Shown here one piece after another: positions 25,625 to 35,307 of a DNA stretch of 64,000 nt. This DNA comes from Actinomycetes bacterium (GTDB lineage: Bacteria; Actinomycetota; Acidimicrobiia; IMCC26256; JANYLB01), in contig JANYLB010000022.1 of assembly GCA_025363815.1 (NCBI GenBank), forward strand, positions 19,155 through 83,154, given 5' to 3'. The stretch's first letter is position 1. Every line of letters begins with the position of its first letter. Position numbers and translations under genes: made by a program. The notes beneath the pieces are model-generated. The model worked only from the letters and a program-made list of their open reading frames with translations, was not told the origin of the DNA and did not search any database.

Positions 25625-26956
25625 ATGTGGCTGCACCGATTCCCGTCGACCCGGCGGCGCGTCGCGTCACCCGTCGTAGTCGCGGCGGCGCTCATGATCC
25701 TCGGCGCAGCATGTGGCCCGGGTACCGGTGTGCCGATACCGACCGTTCCCAGCGGCGCCGGGCTCTCTTGTGTGGCCACGACGGGATCCTCGGCCGGCAG
25801 CGCGGCGGCGGCGTCCACCCCGTCCACAACGGGACCGACATCTCCTGGCGTCATCCTCTCTGCTTCGGCCGCGGCCGCGCTCGCAACGACCACATACCAC
25901 AACGAAGCCGCGACGCCGACCGACACCGTTCCAATCGTGACCGTTGAGAACACCCCCACCGGCCCGCGCGTCGAGACCCACAATGTCGACTCAGCCGGAG
26001 AAGCAGCCGTCGTCGCGACCAAGGCGGCGCGTGGTGCCGATCTCGTCGGTCTCGAGGCCGACAGTCCGGTCGCGGCTTCGGCTGCACCGAACGATCCGAT
26101 GCGCCCTCAACAGTGGGGCATCACCGAGACGACCTTCGGCTCCCTCTGGCCGACCGTAGTGGGCACCGGAGTGACCATCGCCGTGCTCGATACCGGCGTC
26201 GACGCGACACACCCCGACCTCGCCGGCAGAGTCCTGGCCGGGTGCCAGTTCCTGGGCGGCCTGAACACAGGCGCGCCCGGGGCGAACGATGACTACGGTC
26301 ACGGAACCCATGTCGCCGGCATCGCCGCGGCGCTGACCAACAATGGCCGCGGCATCGTCGGCGCCGCGCCCGGCGTACGGATCCTGCCGGTCAAGGTCCT
26401 CGACAAAACCGGTCGGGGTTACTCGTCCGACATCGCGAACGGCATCGTGTGGGCCACCAACAATGGCGCCCAGGTGATCAACATGAGCCTCGGTGGCCCT
26501 TCGCCGAGCACTGCGATGACGGAAGCGGTCACCTACGCCCGCTCGCGCGGCGTGACGGTCGTCGCCGCCGCGGGTAACTCCGCGCTGGTAGACAACGCGG
26601 CGAGCTACCCAGGTGCGACAGAGGGTGTGCTCGGCGTCGGAGCCGTCGACCGGAGCATGCAGCGCGCGACGTTCTCGAACGCCGGCAGCTACGTAGCTCT
26701 TGCCGCCCCCGGGGTCTATATCCTCTCGACGCTACCGGGTGGCACCTACGCCTCCTGGAGCGGCACCTCGATGGCATCCCCTTTCGTGGCCGCGGCGGCG
26801 GCAATCGTGAAGGCCGCGCATCCGGGGTGCACCCCCGACGGCGTCGGGGCTCGACTCGAGCTGGGTGCGACAGATCTCGGAACGCCCGGCCGCGACCCTT
26901 CGTTCGGCTTCGGCCTGGTAAATCCGCTGCGCGCGCTCTCGGTGAGCGGCTGCTGA
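25625..26956 (+). CDS. Subtilisin-like serine protease (S8) lipoprotein
   Basis: 443 aa from ATG 25625, with AGGGGGA upstream and a TAGGGT box about 25 nt before the ATG. The signal ends in a lipobox (LMILGAAC). A Ser/Thr/Ala-rich linker leads to a complete S8 domain with catalytic Asp in AVLDTGVDATHPDL, His in YGHGTHVAGI and Ser in SGTSMASPF; the oxyanion Asn is in AAGNS. It is expected to act outside the membrane. There is no propeptide inhibitor domain that can be clearly named. It is convergent with the downstream permease gene. Confidence 0.95.
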   Translation: MWLHRFPSTRRRVASPVVVAAALMILGAACGPGTGVPIPTVPSGAGLSCVATTGSSAGSAAAASTPSTTGPTSPGVILSASAAAALATTTYHNEAATPTDTVPIVTVENTPTGPRVETHNVDSAGEAAVVATKAARGADLVGLEADSPVAASAAPNDPMRPQQWGITETTFGSLWPTVVGTGVTIAVLDTGVDATHPDLAGRVLAGCQFLGGLNTGAPGANDDYGHGTHVAGIAAALTNNGRGIVGAAPGVRILPVKVLDKTGRGYSSDIANGIVWATNNGAQVINMSLGGPSPSTAMTEAVTYARSRGVTVVAAAGNSALVDNAASYPGATEGVLGVGAVDRSMQRATFSNAGSYVALAAPGVYILSTLPGGTYASWSGTSMASPFVAAAAAIVKAAHPGCTPDGVGARLELGATDLGTPGRDPSFGFGLVNPLRALSVSGC

Positions 26957-26959
26957 GCG

Positions 26960-29539
26960 CTACTCGTTCGCGATCGCCTCGAGCACGTGCAGGCGGCCCG
27001 CTCGCCAGGCCGGGATGATCGCGGCGATCACACCGGCTATGGCGAACACCACAACGAAGACCGCCAGCTGCGCCATCGGGATGCTGAACTCGTCGACAAA
27101 CTGGCCGCTCAGCGCGCTGACTACAGCCCATCCCCAGAGCATGCCAACGACGACGCCCACGAGACTCCCGATCACAGCGATGACCACCGATTCACCGCGG
27201 ATCATCCTTCGCACCTGCCGACGACTCATCCCGACCACCCGCAGCAGGCCGAGCTCTCGCGTCCGCTCGTACACCGAAAGCATCAAGGTGTTCACGATGC
27301 CGAGCACTGCGATCAACTCGGAGAGGAAGAGCAGAGCGAAGAACACGTTGAGGAACTGATCGATGGTCCGCTCGCGTTCCGCACGGTACTGGTCGACGGT
27401 ATGGACCGACACGTTGGGGAACGGCCCCGCGAGCCCCCGTTCCAAGGCGCCACCGACCGCCTTGACCTGTCCGGGCTGCGCTTTCACATAGACGAGCGTG
27501 TCCTGCTGCGCGCCGCCGAAGCCCTGTTCGAACATGTCCTGGGCTATCACGACATCTACCGGGAACGCGCCAGTGACCCGGCGGTTCTCGTAGACACCTA
27601 CGACCGGCAGGTCCTGGGATCCGAGTCGGGGAAACGAGACCGTAGCCCGGCCCCCTACCTTCAGCTTGTAGAAGTCGGCCGTCTGCTGCGAGAGCATGAC
27701 TCCACCTCCAGACAGGCCCCCGGAGCCACCTTGGGAGTACTTCAAGTCGAAGACCTTGTCGATGCCGCGTGCATCGGCGCCGGTGATCGTCTCGCTGTGC
27801 TTGCCGACCAGGGCGTCGGCGAAGCGCAGCGCGACGAGCGCCTTGATGCCCGGCACCGCAGCCGCAACTCGAGCGGCTTCGGGGGAGAAGCCGCCGAACT
27901 GCGGTGCGGCGATGATGAAGTCGGCGCGCACGCTGCTCGCGAGCGAGCTACGGACTGAGGTCTTCACCGAATCGGCGAATATGGCGACCAGCGAGACAAG
28001 GCCAAGGCCGACGACGAGCGCGGCGGCGGTCGCCGAAGTGCGGCGCGGGTTCCGCATCGCGTTCCCACGAGCCAGCGTGCCGGTTACCCCGAGCACCATC
28101 GGCAGCGGACGCCCGATGATCCCCGACATCCGACGCGCAAACAGCGGACCGAGCACGACGAGACCAAGGAAGACAACGAACCCGCCGGTGAATGCGGCCG
28201 CGACGGCGTACTGGGTGGTGAGACCTCCGAGCAGCGCGAACGCGATGACCCCGCTGCCGACCAACAGCACCCCAACGCCGATGATCGAGCGCCATACCAA
28301 TGGTGCGTTCCCCGTTGGCCGGAGATCTCCGATGGCCGCGATCGGTGCCGTGCGCGAGGCACGCAACGCAGGCGGAAGCGCCGCCGCGATCGTGACACCG
28401 ATGCCGACCACCGCGCACGCGATGAGAGTCCGCGCGATGACTACAAGCTGGGTGTCGGGAACCGTCAGGCCGAACCGAGGGAGGAGCCAGAGCAAGAACT
28501 TCGCGAGCGCTATCCCTGCGCCGAACCCCACGGCCGCCGCGATCATGCCTACCACCGCGGCCTCGACGATCACCGACCCGACGACCTGGCGACGCGACGC
28601 ACCGAGCGCTCGGAACAGGCCGAGCTCGCGCGTACGCTGCGACACGAGAATCGTAAACGTGTTGAAGATTATGAATGCCCCTACGAACAGCCCAATGCCC
28701 GCGAAGCCGAGCAACGCGTCGTTGAGCGTGTTGAGAAATTGGTCTACCGGCTTCTGGATCTCGGCCGCGACCTTTTCGGCCGACGTGACCTGGTAGCCCG
28801 GGCCGAGTTGGCGTTCGAGCGCGGCGCGCAGCGACGACACCACGGCTCGGGGTCTCGCCTTCACGATGACCTGGTCTACAAGACCGGGCGCGGCAAACAC
28901 GCGCTGCGCGGTCGCAGGATCGAACGCCGCGGCGCTCACCGAGCCGAGGTCGAACTGATCACCGAGACCGAAGAGCCCGACGATGCGGAACGCCTCGGCC
29001 GGACCCTGGGAGAGCACCTTCACCCGATCGCCAACCGCGAAGCCGTTCCGTTGGGCGGTGCCCTCGTCCATCACCACCTCGCCATCGCGCTGCGGCGGCC
29101 GGCTCTTCCCGTCTTCGAGGATGCGCAGCGGCCCGACCGCGCCGTCGGACGAGGACCACGAGAACCCGAGCGACGGCGCACCACCGGACCCGATCGCGGT
29201 CTTTGCATCCTTCTTCACGAACTGCGCGTACCCCTGGAGCGAACCCTCCGCCGCGCCGACGCCCGGCACCCGACGAACCTGGCCGACGACGGTGTCGGGC
29301 ATCCGAGCCCGGCTGGTCAGCCCTTCCGCGCCAGCCTTGCTGTCGAACGGTGCCTGGCTCCGGACCACGAGATCGACGTTGATGGCGGTCTGGGCGAAAA
29401 CGTGCCCGAACGATTGCTTCAGCGTGTCGGTGAGTACGTAGGTCCCGCTCACGAACGCGACGCCAATCACGATCGCCAATGCGGTGAGGGTCAGACGCAC
29501 CTTCCGCGCGAAGAGGCCCCGGACGGTCGCCTTCCACAT
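26960..29539 (-). CDS. FtsX/MacB-type ABC transporter permease, orphan
   Basis: 859 aa from ATG 29539; the ORF-track extension is shadow. Two tandem FtsX units are present. The first membrane segment (LTLTALAIVIGVAFVSGTYVLT) is followed by a large extracytoplasmic domain, then a three-segment block containing LVSQRTRELGLFRALGASRRQV; the second unit repeats this with LSVYERTRELGLLRVVGMSRRQV. Such permeases form lipoprotein- or lipid-handling exporters with a LolD-like ATPase. No ATPase gene lies beside it, so the partner must be encoded elsewhere. Confidence 0.9.
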   Translation of the reverse strand: MWKATVRGLFARKVRLTLTALAIVIGVAFVSGTYVLTDTLKQSFGHVFAQTAINVDLVVRSQAPFDSKAGAEGLTSRARMPDTVVGQVRRVPGVGAAEGSLQGYAQFVKKDAKTAIGSGGAPSLGFSWSSSDGAVGPLRILEDGKSRPPQRDGEVVMDEGTAQRNGFAVGDRVKVLSQGPAEAFRIVGLFGLGDQFDLGSVSAAAFDPATAQRVFAAPGLVDQVIVKARPRAVVSSLRAALERQLGPGYQVTSAEKVAAEIQKPVDQFLNTLNDALLGFAGIGLFVGAFIIFNTFTILVSQRTRELGLFRALGASRRQVVGSVIVEAAVVGMIAAAVGFGAGIALAKFLLWLLPRFGLTVPDTQLVVIARTLIACAVVGIGVTIAAALPPALRASRTAPIAAIGDLRPTGNAPLVWRSIIGVGVLLVGSGVIAFALLGGLTTQYAVAAAFTGGFVVFLGLVVLGPLFARRMSGIIGRPLPMVLGVTGTLARGNAMRNPRRTSATAAALVVGLGLVSLVAIFADSVKTSVRSSLASSVRADFIIAAPQFGGFSPEAARVAAAVPGIKALVALRFADALVGKHSETITGADARGIDKVFDLKYSQGGSGGLSGGGVMLSQQTADFYKLKVGGRATVSFPRLGSQDLPVVGVYENRRVTGAFPVDVVIAQDMFEQGFGGAQQDTLVYVKAQPGQVKAVGGALERGLAGPFPNVSVHTVDQYRAERERTIDQFLNVFFALLFLSELIAVLGIVNTLMLSVYERTRELGLLRVVGMSRRQVRRMIRGESVVIAVIGSLVGVVVGMLWGWAVVSALSGQFVDEFSIPMAQLAVFVVVFAIAGVIAAIIPAWRAGRLHVLEAIANE

Positions 29540-29591
29540 CAGCGACGATTCTTCCTTATTCGCGACCCGACCTCGGGTCAGGGCAGCAGGT

Positions 29592-29597
29592 TCTACG
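29592..29597 (+). promoter_or_regulatory. Probable -10 box (TACGAT) of the SDR gene
   Basis: TACGAT in the 85-bp divergent gap; the predicted transcript would have a leader of about 20 nt carrying GAAGGGAG before the ATG at 29625. Confidence 0.4.
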
Positions 29598-29624
29598 ATC
29601 CGAACCCGATGAAGGGAGCCCGCC

Positions 29625-30461
29625 ATGGGGCTGGTCAACGGAGTTTCGGTCAACGGACATCTGGTCAATGGGGGTCTTCTCGCCGGCCACCGTGCGGTCA
29701 TCACCGGCGGAGGATCAGGGATCGGACGCGCCACCGCCCGCCGCATGGCTGCCGAAGGCGCCCGGGTCACGGTGCTCGACATCGATGGTGAGGCGGCGTC
29801 GGCCGTAGCAGAGGAGATCGGTGGCCACGCGTACCGCGTCGACGTCACCGACTACGACGGACTCGAGTCGGCTCTGCATCGCGCGGCCGAGGCCATGGGT
29901 GGCCTCTCTCTGTTGTTCAACAACGCCGGGACCGGCAGTATCGGCCACATCCACGAGACCACGCTCGAAGAATGGTCTCGCCTCATTGCCATCAATCTCA
30001 CCGGCGTCTTCCACGGGTTCCGCGCCGGCGTGCCGCTGATCCAGGCCGCAGGTGGCGGTGCGATCGTCAGCACGTCTTCGATCAGCGGGATCCGACCCGC
30101 CGCGGGCGAAGCCGCGTACTCGGCCGCGAAGGCCGGCGTCGCCGCGATGACTGCCAACGCTGCGCTCGAGTACGCGCCCGACATACGCGTCAACGCAGTC
30201 GCGCCCGGGATGATCCGCACCGCCCTCACCGAGCCGCTGCTCGGCGGGTTCCCGCATCTCACCGAGCGCTACGAGCGCTCGACCCCGCTCGGTCGCCTCG
30301 GCGAGCCCGAAGACATCGCCGACGTCGTCGTCTTCCTCTGCTCCGAACAGGCCCGGTTCATCACCGGCCAGAACATCGTGATCGACGGCGGAATGACCCT
30401 CCACGGCTCCGGCGTAGACGGAGTCCTCGACGAGGTGCACAAGCTCATGGGACGCGCCTGA
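29625..30461 (+). CDS. Short-chain dehydrogenase/reductase
   Basis: 278 aa from ATG 29625, with GAAGGGAG upstream. The Rossmann motif is ITGGGSGIGRATARR, followed by LLFNNAG and the catalytic Ser (STSSISG) and YSAAK. The C terminus FITGQNIVIDGGMTLHG is classical SDR. The acidic end of beta-2 (VLDIDG) predicts NAD rather than NADP. The first 20 residues, with repeated VNG elements, are unusual extra sequence. The substrate is unknown, and the gene is separated from the FAD oxidase by 147 nt. Confidence 0.9.
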   Translation: MGLVNGVSVNGHLVNGGLLAGHRAVITGGGSGIGRATARRMAAEGARVTVLDIDGEAASAVAEEIGGHAYRVDVTDYDGLESALHRAAEAMGGLSLLFNNAGTGSIGHIHETTLEEWSRLIAINLTGVFHGFRAGVPLIQAAGGGAIVSTSSISGIRPAAGEAAYSAAKAGVAAMTANAALEYAPDIRVNAVAPGMIRTALTEPLLGGFPHLTERYERSTPLGRLGEPEDIADVVVFLCSEQARFITGQNIVIDGGMTLHGSGVDGVLDEVHKLMGRA

Positions 30462-30608
30462 GCGCCTACGCTGGCCGCACCATGTCGGTCGATCTGCGAA
30501 CCCGCATATACGGCACCCCGGCGCGCGCTCCTGAGTCGGATCTCCACCTGAGGTCGAGACTCCAACACCCTCGACCTCTACTAGAGCTTGACTGTTCGTG
30601 TGATCTGA

Positions 30609-32009
30609 ATGACTCGGCGCGTTGACCTGAACATCATGGATGACCTGGCGGAAGCGCTCACTCAGATCGTCGGCGTCGACCATACCTACGTCGGCAATGC
30701 GATCTCCGACGACTACGCACACGACGAAGCGCTGACCGCTACGGCCCAGATGCCGGCGGCGGTAGTTCAGCCTTCGACCACAGCCGAGGTTGCCGCGCTG
30801 CTCCGCCTCGCAGTCGAGCTCGGCGTAGCGGTGACGGCGCGCGGAAGCGGAACCGGTCTGTCGGGCGCATGCACCCCTACTGCCGGCGGCATGGTCGTGT
30901 CGTTCGAACGGATGAACACGATCATCGAGATCGACGAGGAGAATCACGTCGCCGTCGTGCAACCCGGCGTCACACTCGCCGAGCTCGACGCTGCGGTCGC
31001 ACCCCATCACCTGATTTATCCAGTGTTCCCCGGCGAGTACGGCGCGAGCCTCGGCGGAAACGTCGCCACCAACGCGGGCGGGATGCGCGCGGTCAAGTAC
31101 GGCGTGACCCGCCATCACGTGATCGGTCTCGAAGCCGTGCTCGCGTCGGGCGAGACGATTCGCACCGGCGGCAAACTGGTCAAGACGTCGACAGGCTACG
31201 ACCTCACTCAGCTCCTCATCGGGTCTGAAGGCACGCTCGCCTTTGTAACCGAGGCCACGCTGAAGCTCTACCCCCGGGCCGACTTCCAGGCCACCGTGCT
31301 CGCACCGTTCTCGAGCATCGACGCGGTGACCACCGCGGTGCCGCGGGTAGTAGCGAGCGGAGTGGGACCGCTGATCCTCGAGTACATCGACATGACCACG
31401 ATGTCGGCCATGACGTCACATTTCGGCTTTGATCTGGGTATCCCGGCCGACGTCAAGGACAGCGCGTTCGCCTACCTCGTGGTGATGATGGAAGGCCACG
31501 ATGCCGAGCGCCTCGAAGCCGACGTCGCTCGGCTCGCCGAGCAGCTCACCGAGCTCGGAGCCATCGACGTGTACGTGCTTCCCCCACCGGCGGCCAACGC
31601 GCTGATCGAAGGGCGCGAGAAGGCGTTCTGGCTCGCAAAGGCGAACGGTGCCGACGACATCGTCGATGTCGTGGTGCCGCGTGCGGCGATCCCCGAGTTC
31701 ATGACGAATGTCGCGGAGCTCGCGGCCGCGACAAGCTCCTGGATCGCGGGGTGTGGCCACGCGGGCGACGGAAACGTCCACCTTGGCATCTTCCAACCCG
31801 ATGCCGAGGTCAGGGAACGACTCCTCCACAGCCTCTTCGCGGCCGGCATGTCGCTCGGCGGCGCGATCTCGGGCGAGCACGGGCTCGGCACCGAGAAGCA
31901 GCGTTACTTTCTGGAGCTCGAGGACCCGGTGAAGATCGATCTCATGCGCCGCATCAAGACCGCGTTCGACCCTCACGGGATCCTCAATCCGGGAAAGATC
32001 TTTGGATGA
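30609..32009 (+). CDS. FAD-linked 2-hydroxyacid oxidase/dehydrogenase (GlcD-like)
   Basis: 466 aa from ATG 30609; ATG 30636 is a plausible alternative. FAD-binding type 4 (PCMH) features are clear: AVTARGSGTGLSGACTPTAGG, EYGASLGGNVATNAGG and TGYDLTQLLIGSEGTLAFVTEATLKL. The C-terminal cap has CGHAGDGNVHLGIF and ISGEHGLGTEKQRY, the residues seen in glycolate and D-lactate dehydrogenases. It oxidises a 2-hydroxyacid to the 2-oxoacid. Its stop overlaps the TPP-enzyme start (ATGA), so the oxoacid product may feed that enzyme. Confidence 0.92.
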   Translation: MTRRVDLNIMDDLAEALTQIVGVDHTYVGNAISDDYAHDEALTATAQMPAAVVQPSTTAEVAALLRLAVELGVAVTARGSGTGLSGACTPTAGGMVVSFERMNTIIEIDEENHVAVVQPGVTLAELDAAVAPHHLIYPVFPGEYGASLGGNVATNAGGMRAVKYGVTRHHVIGLEAVLASGETIRTGGKLVKTSTGYDLTQLLIGSEGTLAFVTEATLKLYPRADFQATVLAPFSSIDAVTTAVPRVVASGVGPLILEYIDMTTMSAMTSHFGFDLGIPADVKDSAFAYLVVMMEGHDAERLEADVARLAEQLTELGAIDVYVLPPPAANALIEGREKAFWLAKANGADDIVDVVVPRAAIPEFMTNVAELAAATSSWIAGCGHAGDGNVHLGIFQPDAEVRERLLHSLFAAGMSLGGAISGEHGLGTEKQRYFLELEDPVKIDLMRRIKTAFDPHGILNPGKIFG

Positions 32010-33580
32010 CTGATGCGCCGATGACTCAGCGATCGATGAACGGTGCGCGAGCGCTGATCCGCACACTCGTCGACTCCGGCGTCGACGTGTGCTTCTCCAA
32101 CCCCGGCACCTCGGAGATGCACTTCGTCGCTGCGCTCGACGATGTCGCCGAGATGCGGGCAGTTCTCGCACTCTTCGAGGGTGTGGTGACCGGTGCCGCC
32201 GATGGGTACGCCCGCATGACCGACCGACCCGCAGCCACGCTCCTGCACCTGGGCCCGGGCCTCGGCAACGGCATCGCCAACCTGCACAACGCGCGTCGAG
32301 CCCGCGTTCCCGTTGTCAACATCGTCGGCGACCAGGCGACACACCACCACAACTTCGATGCACCCCTAACCTCCGACATCGACACCCTCGCCCGCAATGT
32401 GTCGGGCTGGCTCCGCACTTCGACCAGCCCCGGCGGCGTCGCCGCCGACGCCGCCGACGCCGTCGCGGCCGCGCTGACGCCGCCGGGCCACGTCGCGACA
32501 CTCGTGCTCCCCGCCGACGTCTCATGGGGCGAAGGAGCCGCACCGGCCGCCCCCCGGCCCACCCCGAAGCCGTCGCCGGTGCCCACCGACATCATCGACG
32601 CGGTCGCGAAGGTGCTGCGCTCCGGCGAGCCCACCGCGTTGCTGCTCGGAGGACGCGCCGTCCGCGAGGCCGGGCTCGTCGCCGCGAGCCAGATCGCCAA
32701 CGCCTGCGACGCGAAGCTCCTGGCCGAGACGTTCCCGACCCGGCTCGAACGGGGTGCGGGCCGGCCGGCTGTGAGCCGGCTCAGTTACCTGGCCGAGTTC
32801 ACGGTCGCCCAGCTCGCGGGCTTGCGCCATCTGGTGATCGTCGATTCCAAGGCGCCGGTGTCGTTCTTCGCCTATCCCGACAAGCCGAGCTACCTGGTTC
32901 CCGACGACTGCGAGGTGCACATGCTCTGCGCGCCGGGCGATGACACAACCGACGCGCTCAATCAGCTGGTCGACGCAGTCGGCGCCGCCGACACCGCGCC
33001 GACACCGCAGCCCGCGCTGCGCCCCGACCGCCCGACGGGCCCGGTGAACGGTGAGACCGTCGCCGCCGCGCTCGGCGCCGTTCTCCCCGAGGCCGCGATC
33101 GTCGTAGACGAGAGTCAGACGCTGGGGATTTGGGCGTCGGGCGCGACCGCGGGCGCGCCCCGCCACGACTGGCTCACCCTGACCGGCGGCTCGATCGGCT
33201 TCGGACTTCCTGCCGCGACCGGTGCCGCAGTCGCGTGTCCTGACCGCCCTGTCATCTGCCTCGAGGCCGACGGCAGCGCGATGTACACGATCCAGGCGCT
33301 GTGGACGCAGGCCCACGAGGGGCTCGACGTCACCACGATCATTCTCAACAACCGCTCGTACGCGATCCTAAACATGGAGCTGGCGCGCGTCGGGGCCGCG
33401 GATCCCGGACCGAAGGCCCTTTCGATGCTCGATCTCTCCGTCCCGCCGATCGACTTCGTCGCCATCGCCCGGGGCTTGGGCGTGCCCGCGGTGCGGCCCG
33501 AGTCGGCCGAGGCGTTCACCGTCGCGCTCGAACGAGCAATAGCCGAACCCGGCCCGCACCTGATCGAGGCGGTCATCTAA
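32006..33580 (+). CDS. Thiamine-diphosphate enzyme, acetolactate-synthase-like
   Basis: 524 aa from ATG 32006 (ATGA overlap); the upstream ORF extension is shadow. It has the three-domain ThDP layout: an N-terminal domain with the activating Glu in LFEGVVTGAADGYARM, a central domain, and a C-terminal domain with the ThDP/Mg signature EADGSAMYTIQALW ending in NN. Such stand-alone large-subunit paralogues lack the FAD loop of true acetolactate synthase and often act as 2-oxoacid decarboxylases or carboligases. Coupling to the FAD oxidase supports a 2-hydroxyacid to 2-oxoacid to aldehyde or acyloin route (inference). Confidence 0.85.
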   Translation: MTDAPMTQRSMNGARALIRTLVDSGVDVCFSNPGTSEMHFVAALDDVAEMRAVLALFEGVVTGAADGYARMTDRPAATLLHLGPGLGNGIANLHNARRARVPVVNIVGDQATHHHNFDAPLTSDIDTLARNVSGWLRTSTSPGGVAADAADAVAAALTPPGHVATLVLPADVSWGEGAAPAAPRPTPKPSPVPTDIIDAVAKVLRSGEPTALLLGGRAVREAGLVAASQIANACDAKLLAETFPTRLERGAGRPAVSRLSYLAEFTVAQLAGLRHLVIVDSKAPVSFFAYPDKPSYLVPDDCEVHMLCAPGDDTTDALNQLVDAVGAADTAPTPQPALRPDRPTGPVNGETVAAALGAVLPEAAIVVDESQTLGIWASGATAGAPRHDWLTLTGGSIGFGLPAATGAAVACPDRPVICLEADGSAMYTIQALWTQAHEGLDVTTIILNNRSYAILNMELARVGAADPGPKALSMLDLSVPPIDFVAIARGLGVPAVRPESAEAFTVALERAIAEPGPHLIEAVI

Positions 33581-33598
33581 CCCGCCACCCCCGCCGAG

Positions 33599-34408
33599 CT
33601 ACTTGCCCTCGAACTGAGCCTGCTCCTTCACGGCCTTGGCCCGGTAGCCCTCGGCCATGTCGTCGGAGACGAACTGCGGGGCACTGCTCGCCGCCTCGAA
33701 CCGGAGCGCTTCGGCAAGGCCCTGCTCGGCCCGGAAGTTGATCGTCCGCTTGATTGACTGCACCGCGAGTGGGGCATTCGCCGCGATCTCGGCCGCCAGC
33801 GCCATCGTGTGGGCCACCAGGTCGTCGAGTGGAACGACTTCCTGCACCACCCCTATACGCAGCGCGCTCGCGGCATCGATGTGTCGACCCGTGAACGAGA
33901 GCAGGCGGGTCCACCCCGCGCCGATCTCGTGAAGGAGACGGAGATCTCCGGCGGAGTCGATCCCGACACCGACGGTCGCCTCCGGAAGCCCGAACTTGGC
34001 GTCGTCGGCGGCAATGCGAATGTCACCCATCATCGCGACCTCAAAGCCCGCACCAAGGCAGTAGCCCTGCACCGCCATGATCACCGGCTGCGGAAGGTTC
34101 GAGAACACGTGGAAGCGCTCGTGCACCCAGCGGAACTTCTCGTAGTAGTTACGGGTCTTCTCGGCGGGCGACCGCCCGGTGATGCGATCCTCCGGCATAC
34201 CGAGATCGACACCCGCGCAGAACGCGCGGCCCTCCGCCTTCACGACGACGACGCGAACGTCAGGCGAAAAACGAATCTCGTCGGCACGCGCGGTGAGTTG
34301 ACGAGCCGACTCCCACGACCACGCGTTGAGCTTCTCCGGCCGGTTCAGCGTGATCGTCGCGATGTGACCGTCGACGGCCAGGTCGATGAACTGCTCACGT
34401 TCGGTCAT
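33599..34408 (-). CDS. Enoyl-CoA hydratase/isomerase family protein
   Basis: 269 aa from ATG 34408, whose start overlaps the stop of the SDR upstream (TGATG). Crotonase features: ITLNRPEKLNAWS, the oxyanion-hole segments EGRAFCAGVDLG and VQGYCLGAGFEVAMMGDIRIA, and a Glu/Asp pair in GLPEATVGVGID. It probably hydrates or isomerises an acyl-CoA in beta-oxidation. The chemistry within the crotonase superfamily cannot be fixed from sequence. It is convergent with the TPP-enzyme gene, 18 nt away. Confidence 0.92.
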   Translation of the reverse strand: MTEREQFIDLAVDGHIATITLNRPEKLNAWSWESARQLTARADEIRFSPDVRVVVVKAEGRAFCAGVDLGMPEDRITGRSPAEKTRNYYEKFRWVHERFHVFSNLPQPVIMAVQGYCLGAGFEVAMMGDIRIAADDAKFGLPEATVGVGIDSAGDLRLLHEIGAGWTRLLSFTGRHIDAASALRIGVVQEVVPLDDLVAHTMALAAEIAANAPLAVQSIKRTINFRAEQGLAEALRFEAASSAPQFVSDDMAEGYRAKAVKEQAQFEGK

Positions 34409-35271
34409 CAGCGCCCCAATTGTTCGCGAATCGGCGTGAACTCAGGCAGCAACATTGCTCGACGCTGCCAATTCGCTCCGTCCACTACGAGGGTGTGGCC
34501 CGAGATGTACACACCCCACGGCGAGCACAGGAACACCGCCGCCCACGCGAGCTCTCGCGGCGTCCCGACCCGACCCGCCGGCACGCGCCGGTCTTCGGCC
34601 TGGCCCCGACCGGGAACCCCGCCTTCACCGACGATGTGCTCGGCTTCGTCGGCGTGCGGGATCAAGCCAGGGACGAGTCCGTTGACGCGAATCCCGTACG
34701 GTCCCCATTCGACCGCGAGCGTCTCGGTCAGGTTCTTCACCCCGGCCTTGGCTGCCGCCGAGTGCGCGAAACCCGGCCCGCCCGTCCACGCGTACGACGC
34801 GCCGATGTTCACGATCGACCCATCGCGTCCGGCTTTGATCGCCCGTCGTGCCAACTCACCGGAGCAGAAGAAGGTCCCGTCGAGCACACTCTGGGTCACT
34901 GCGCGCCAACCGTTGGGTGACAGGTCTTCGGCCGGAACCGGGAAGTTGCCGGCGGCGTTGTTCACCAACACGTCGACCGGACCGAGGCCGATCTCTATCG
35001 CATCGAACGCGGCCTCGACCTGCGCGGCGTCGCGTATGTCGCATGCCACACCGATCGCCCGAGCCCCAACGGCCTCGCATGCCGCGATGCCCGCAGCGCG
35101 ATGTTCACTGCTGCGGCTCACGATCGCGACCGCGGCACCGAGGCGGGCGAACTCGGTCGCGATCGCCTTGCCTAGACCAGTCCCGCCCCCGGTTACCAGC
35201 ACCACCTTGCCGGTAAACGTGTCGGGTGGCAGCGGGGTCGATCCCTCTGGCGGAGGTTCGGGAAGCGGCAT
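34408..35271 (-). CDS. SDR resembling peroxisomal-type 2,4-dienoyl-CoA reductase
   Basis: 287 aa from ATG 35271. The NADP-binding start is VLVTGGGTGLGKAIATEF with SRSS after beta-2, suggesting NADPH. NNAAGNFPVPAEDLSPNGWRAV is typical of dienoyl-CoA reductases of the SDR type. The usual Tyr-Lys is replaced by HSAAAKAGV, that is Ser/Ala before Lys, also as in that family. It likely removes double bonds during unsaturated fatty acid oxidation and is co-transcribed with the enoyl-CoA hydratase. A TAGATT box lies 8 nt before the ATG. Confidence 0.88.
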   Translation of the reverse strand: MPLPEPPPEGSTPLPPDTFTGKVVLVTGGGTGLGKAIATEFARLGAAVAIVSRSSEHRAAGIAACEAVGARAIGVACDIRDAAQVEAAFDAIEIGLGPVDVLVNNAAGNFPVPAEDLSPNGWRAVTQSVLDGTFFCSGELARRAIKAGRDGSIVNIGASYAWTGGPGFAHSAAAKAGVKNLTETLAVEWGPYGIRVNGLVPGLIPHADEAEHIVGEGGVPGRGQAEDRRVPAGRVGTPRELAWAAVFLCSPWGVYISGHTLVVDGANWQRRAMLLPEFTPIREQLGR

Positions 35272-35279
35272 GCGCGAGA

Positions 35280-35285
35280 AATCTA
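35280..35285 (-). promoter_or_regulatory. Leaderless -10 box (TAGATT)
   Basis: Minus-strand TAGATT ends 8 nt before the ATG at 35271 of the dienoyl-CoA-reductase-like SDR; no ribosome site intervenes. Confidence 0.5.
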
Positions 35286-35307
35286 GGTCCTGGTCTCAGC
35301 ACCGCGC

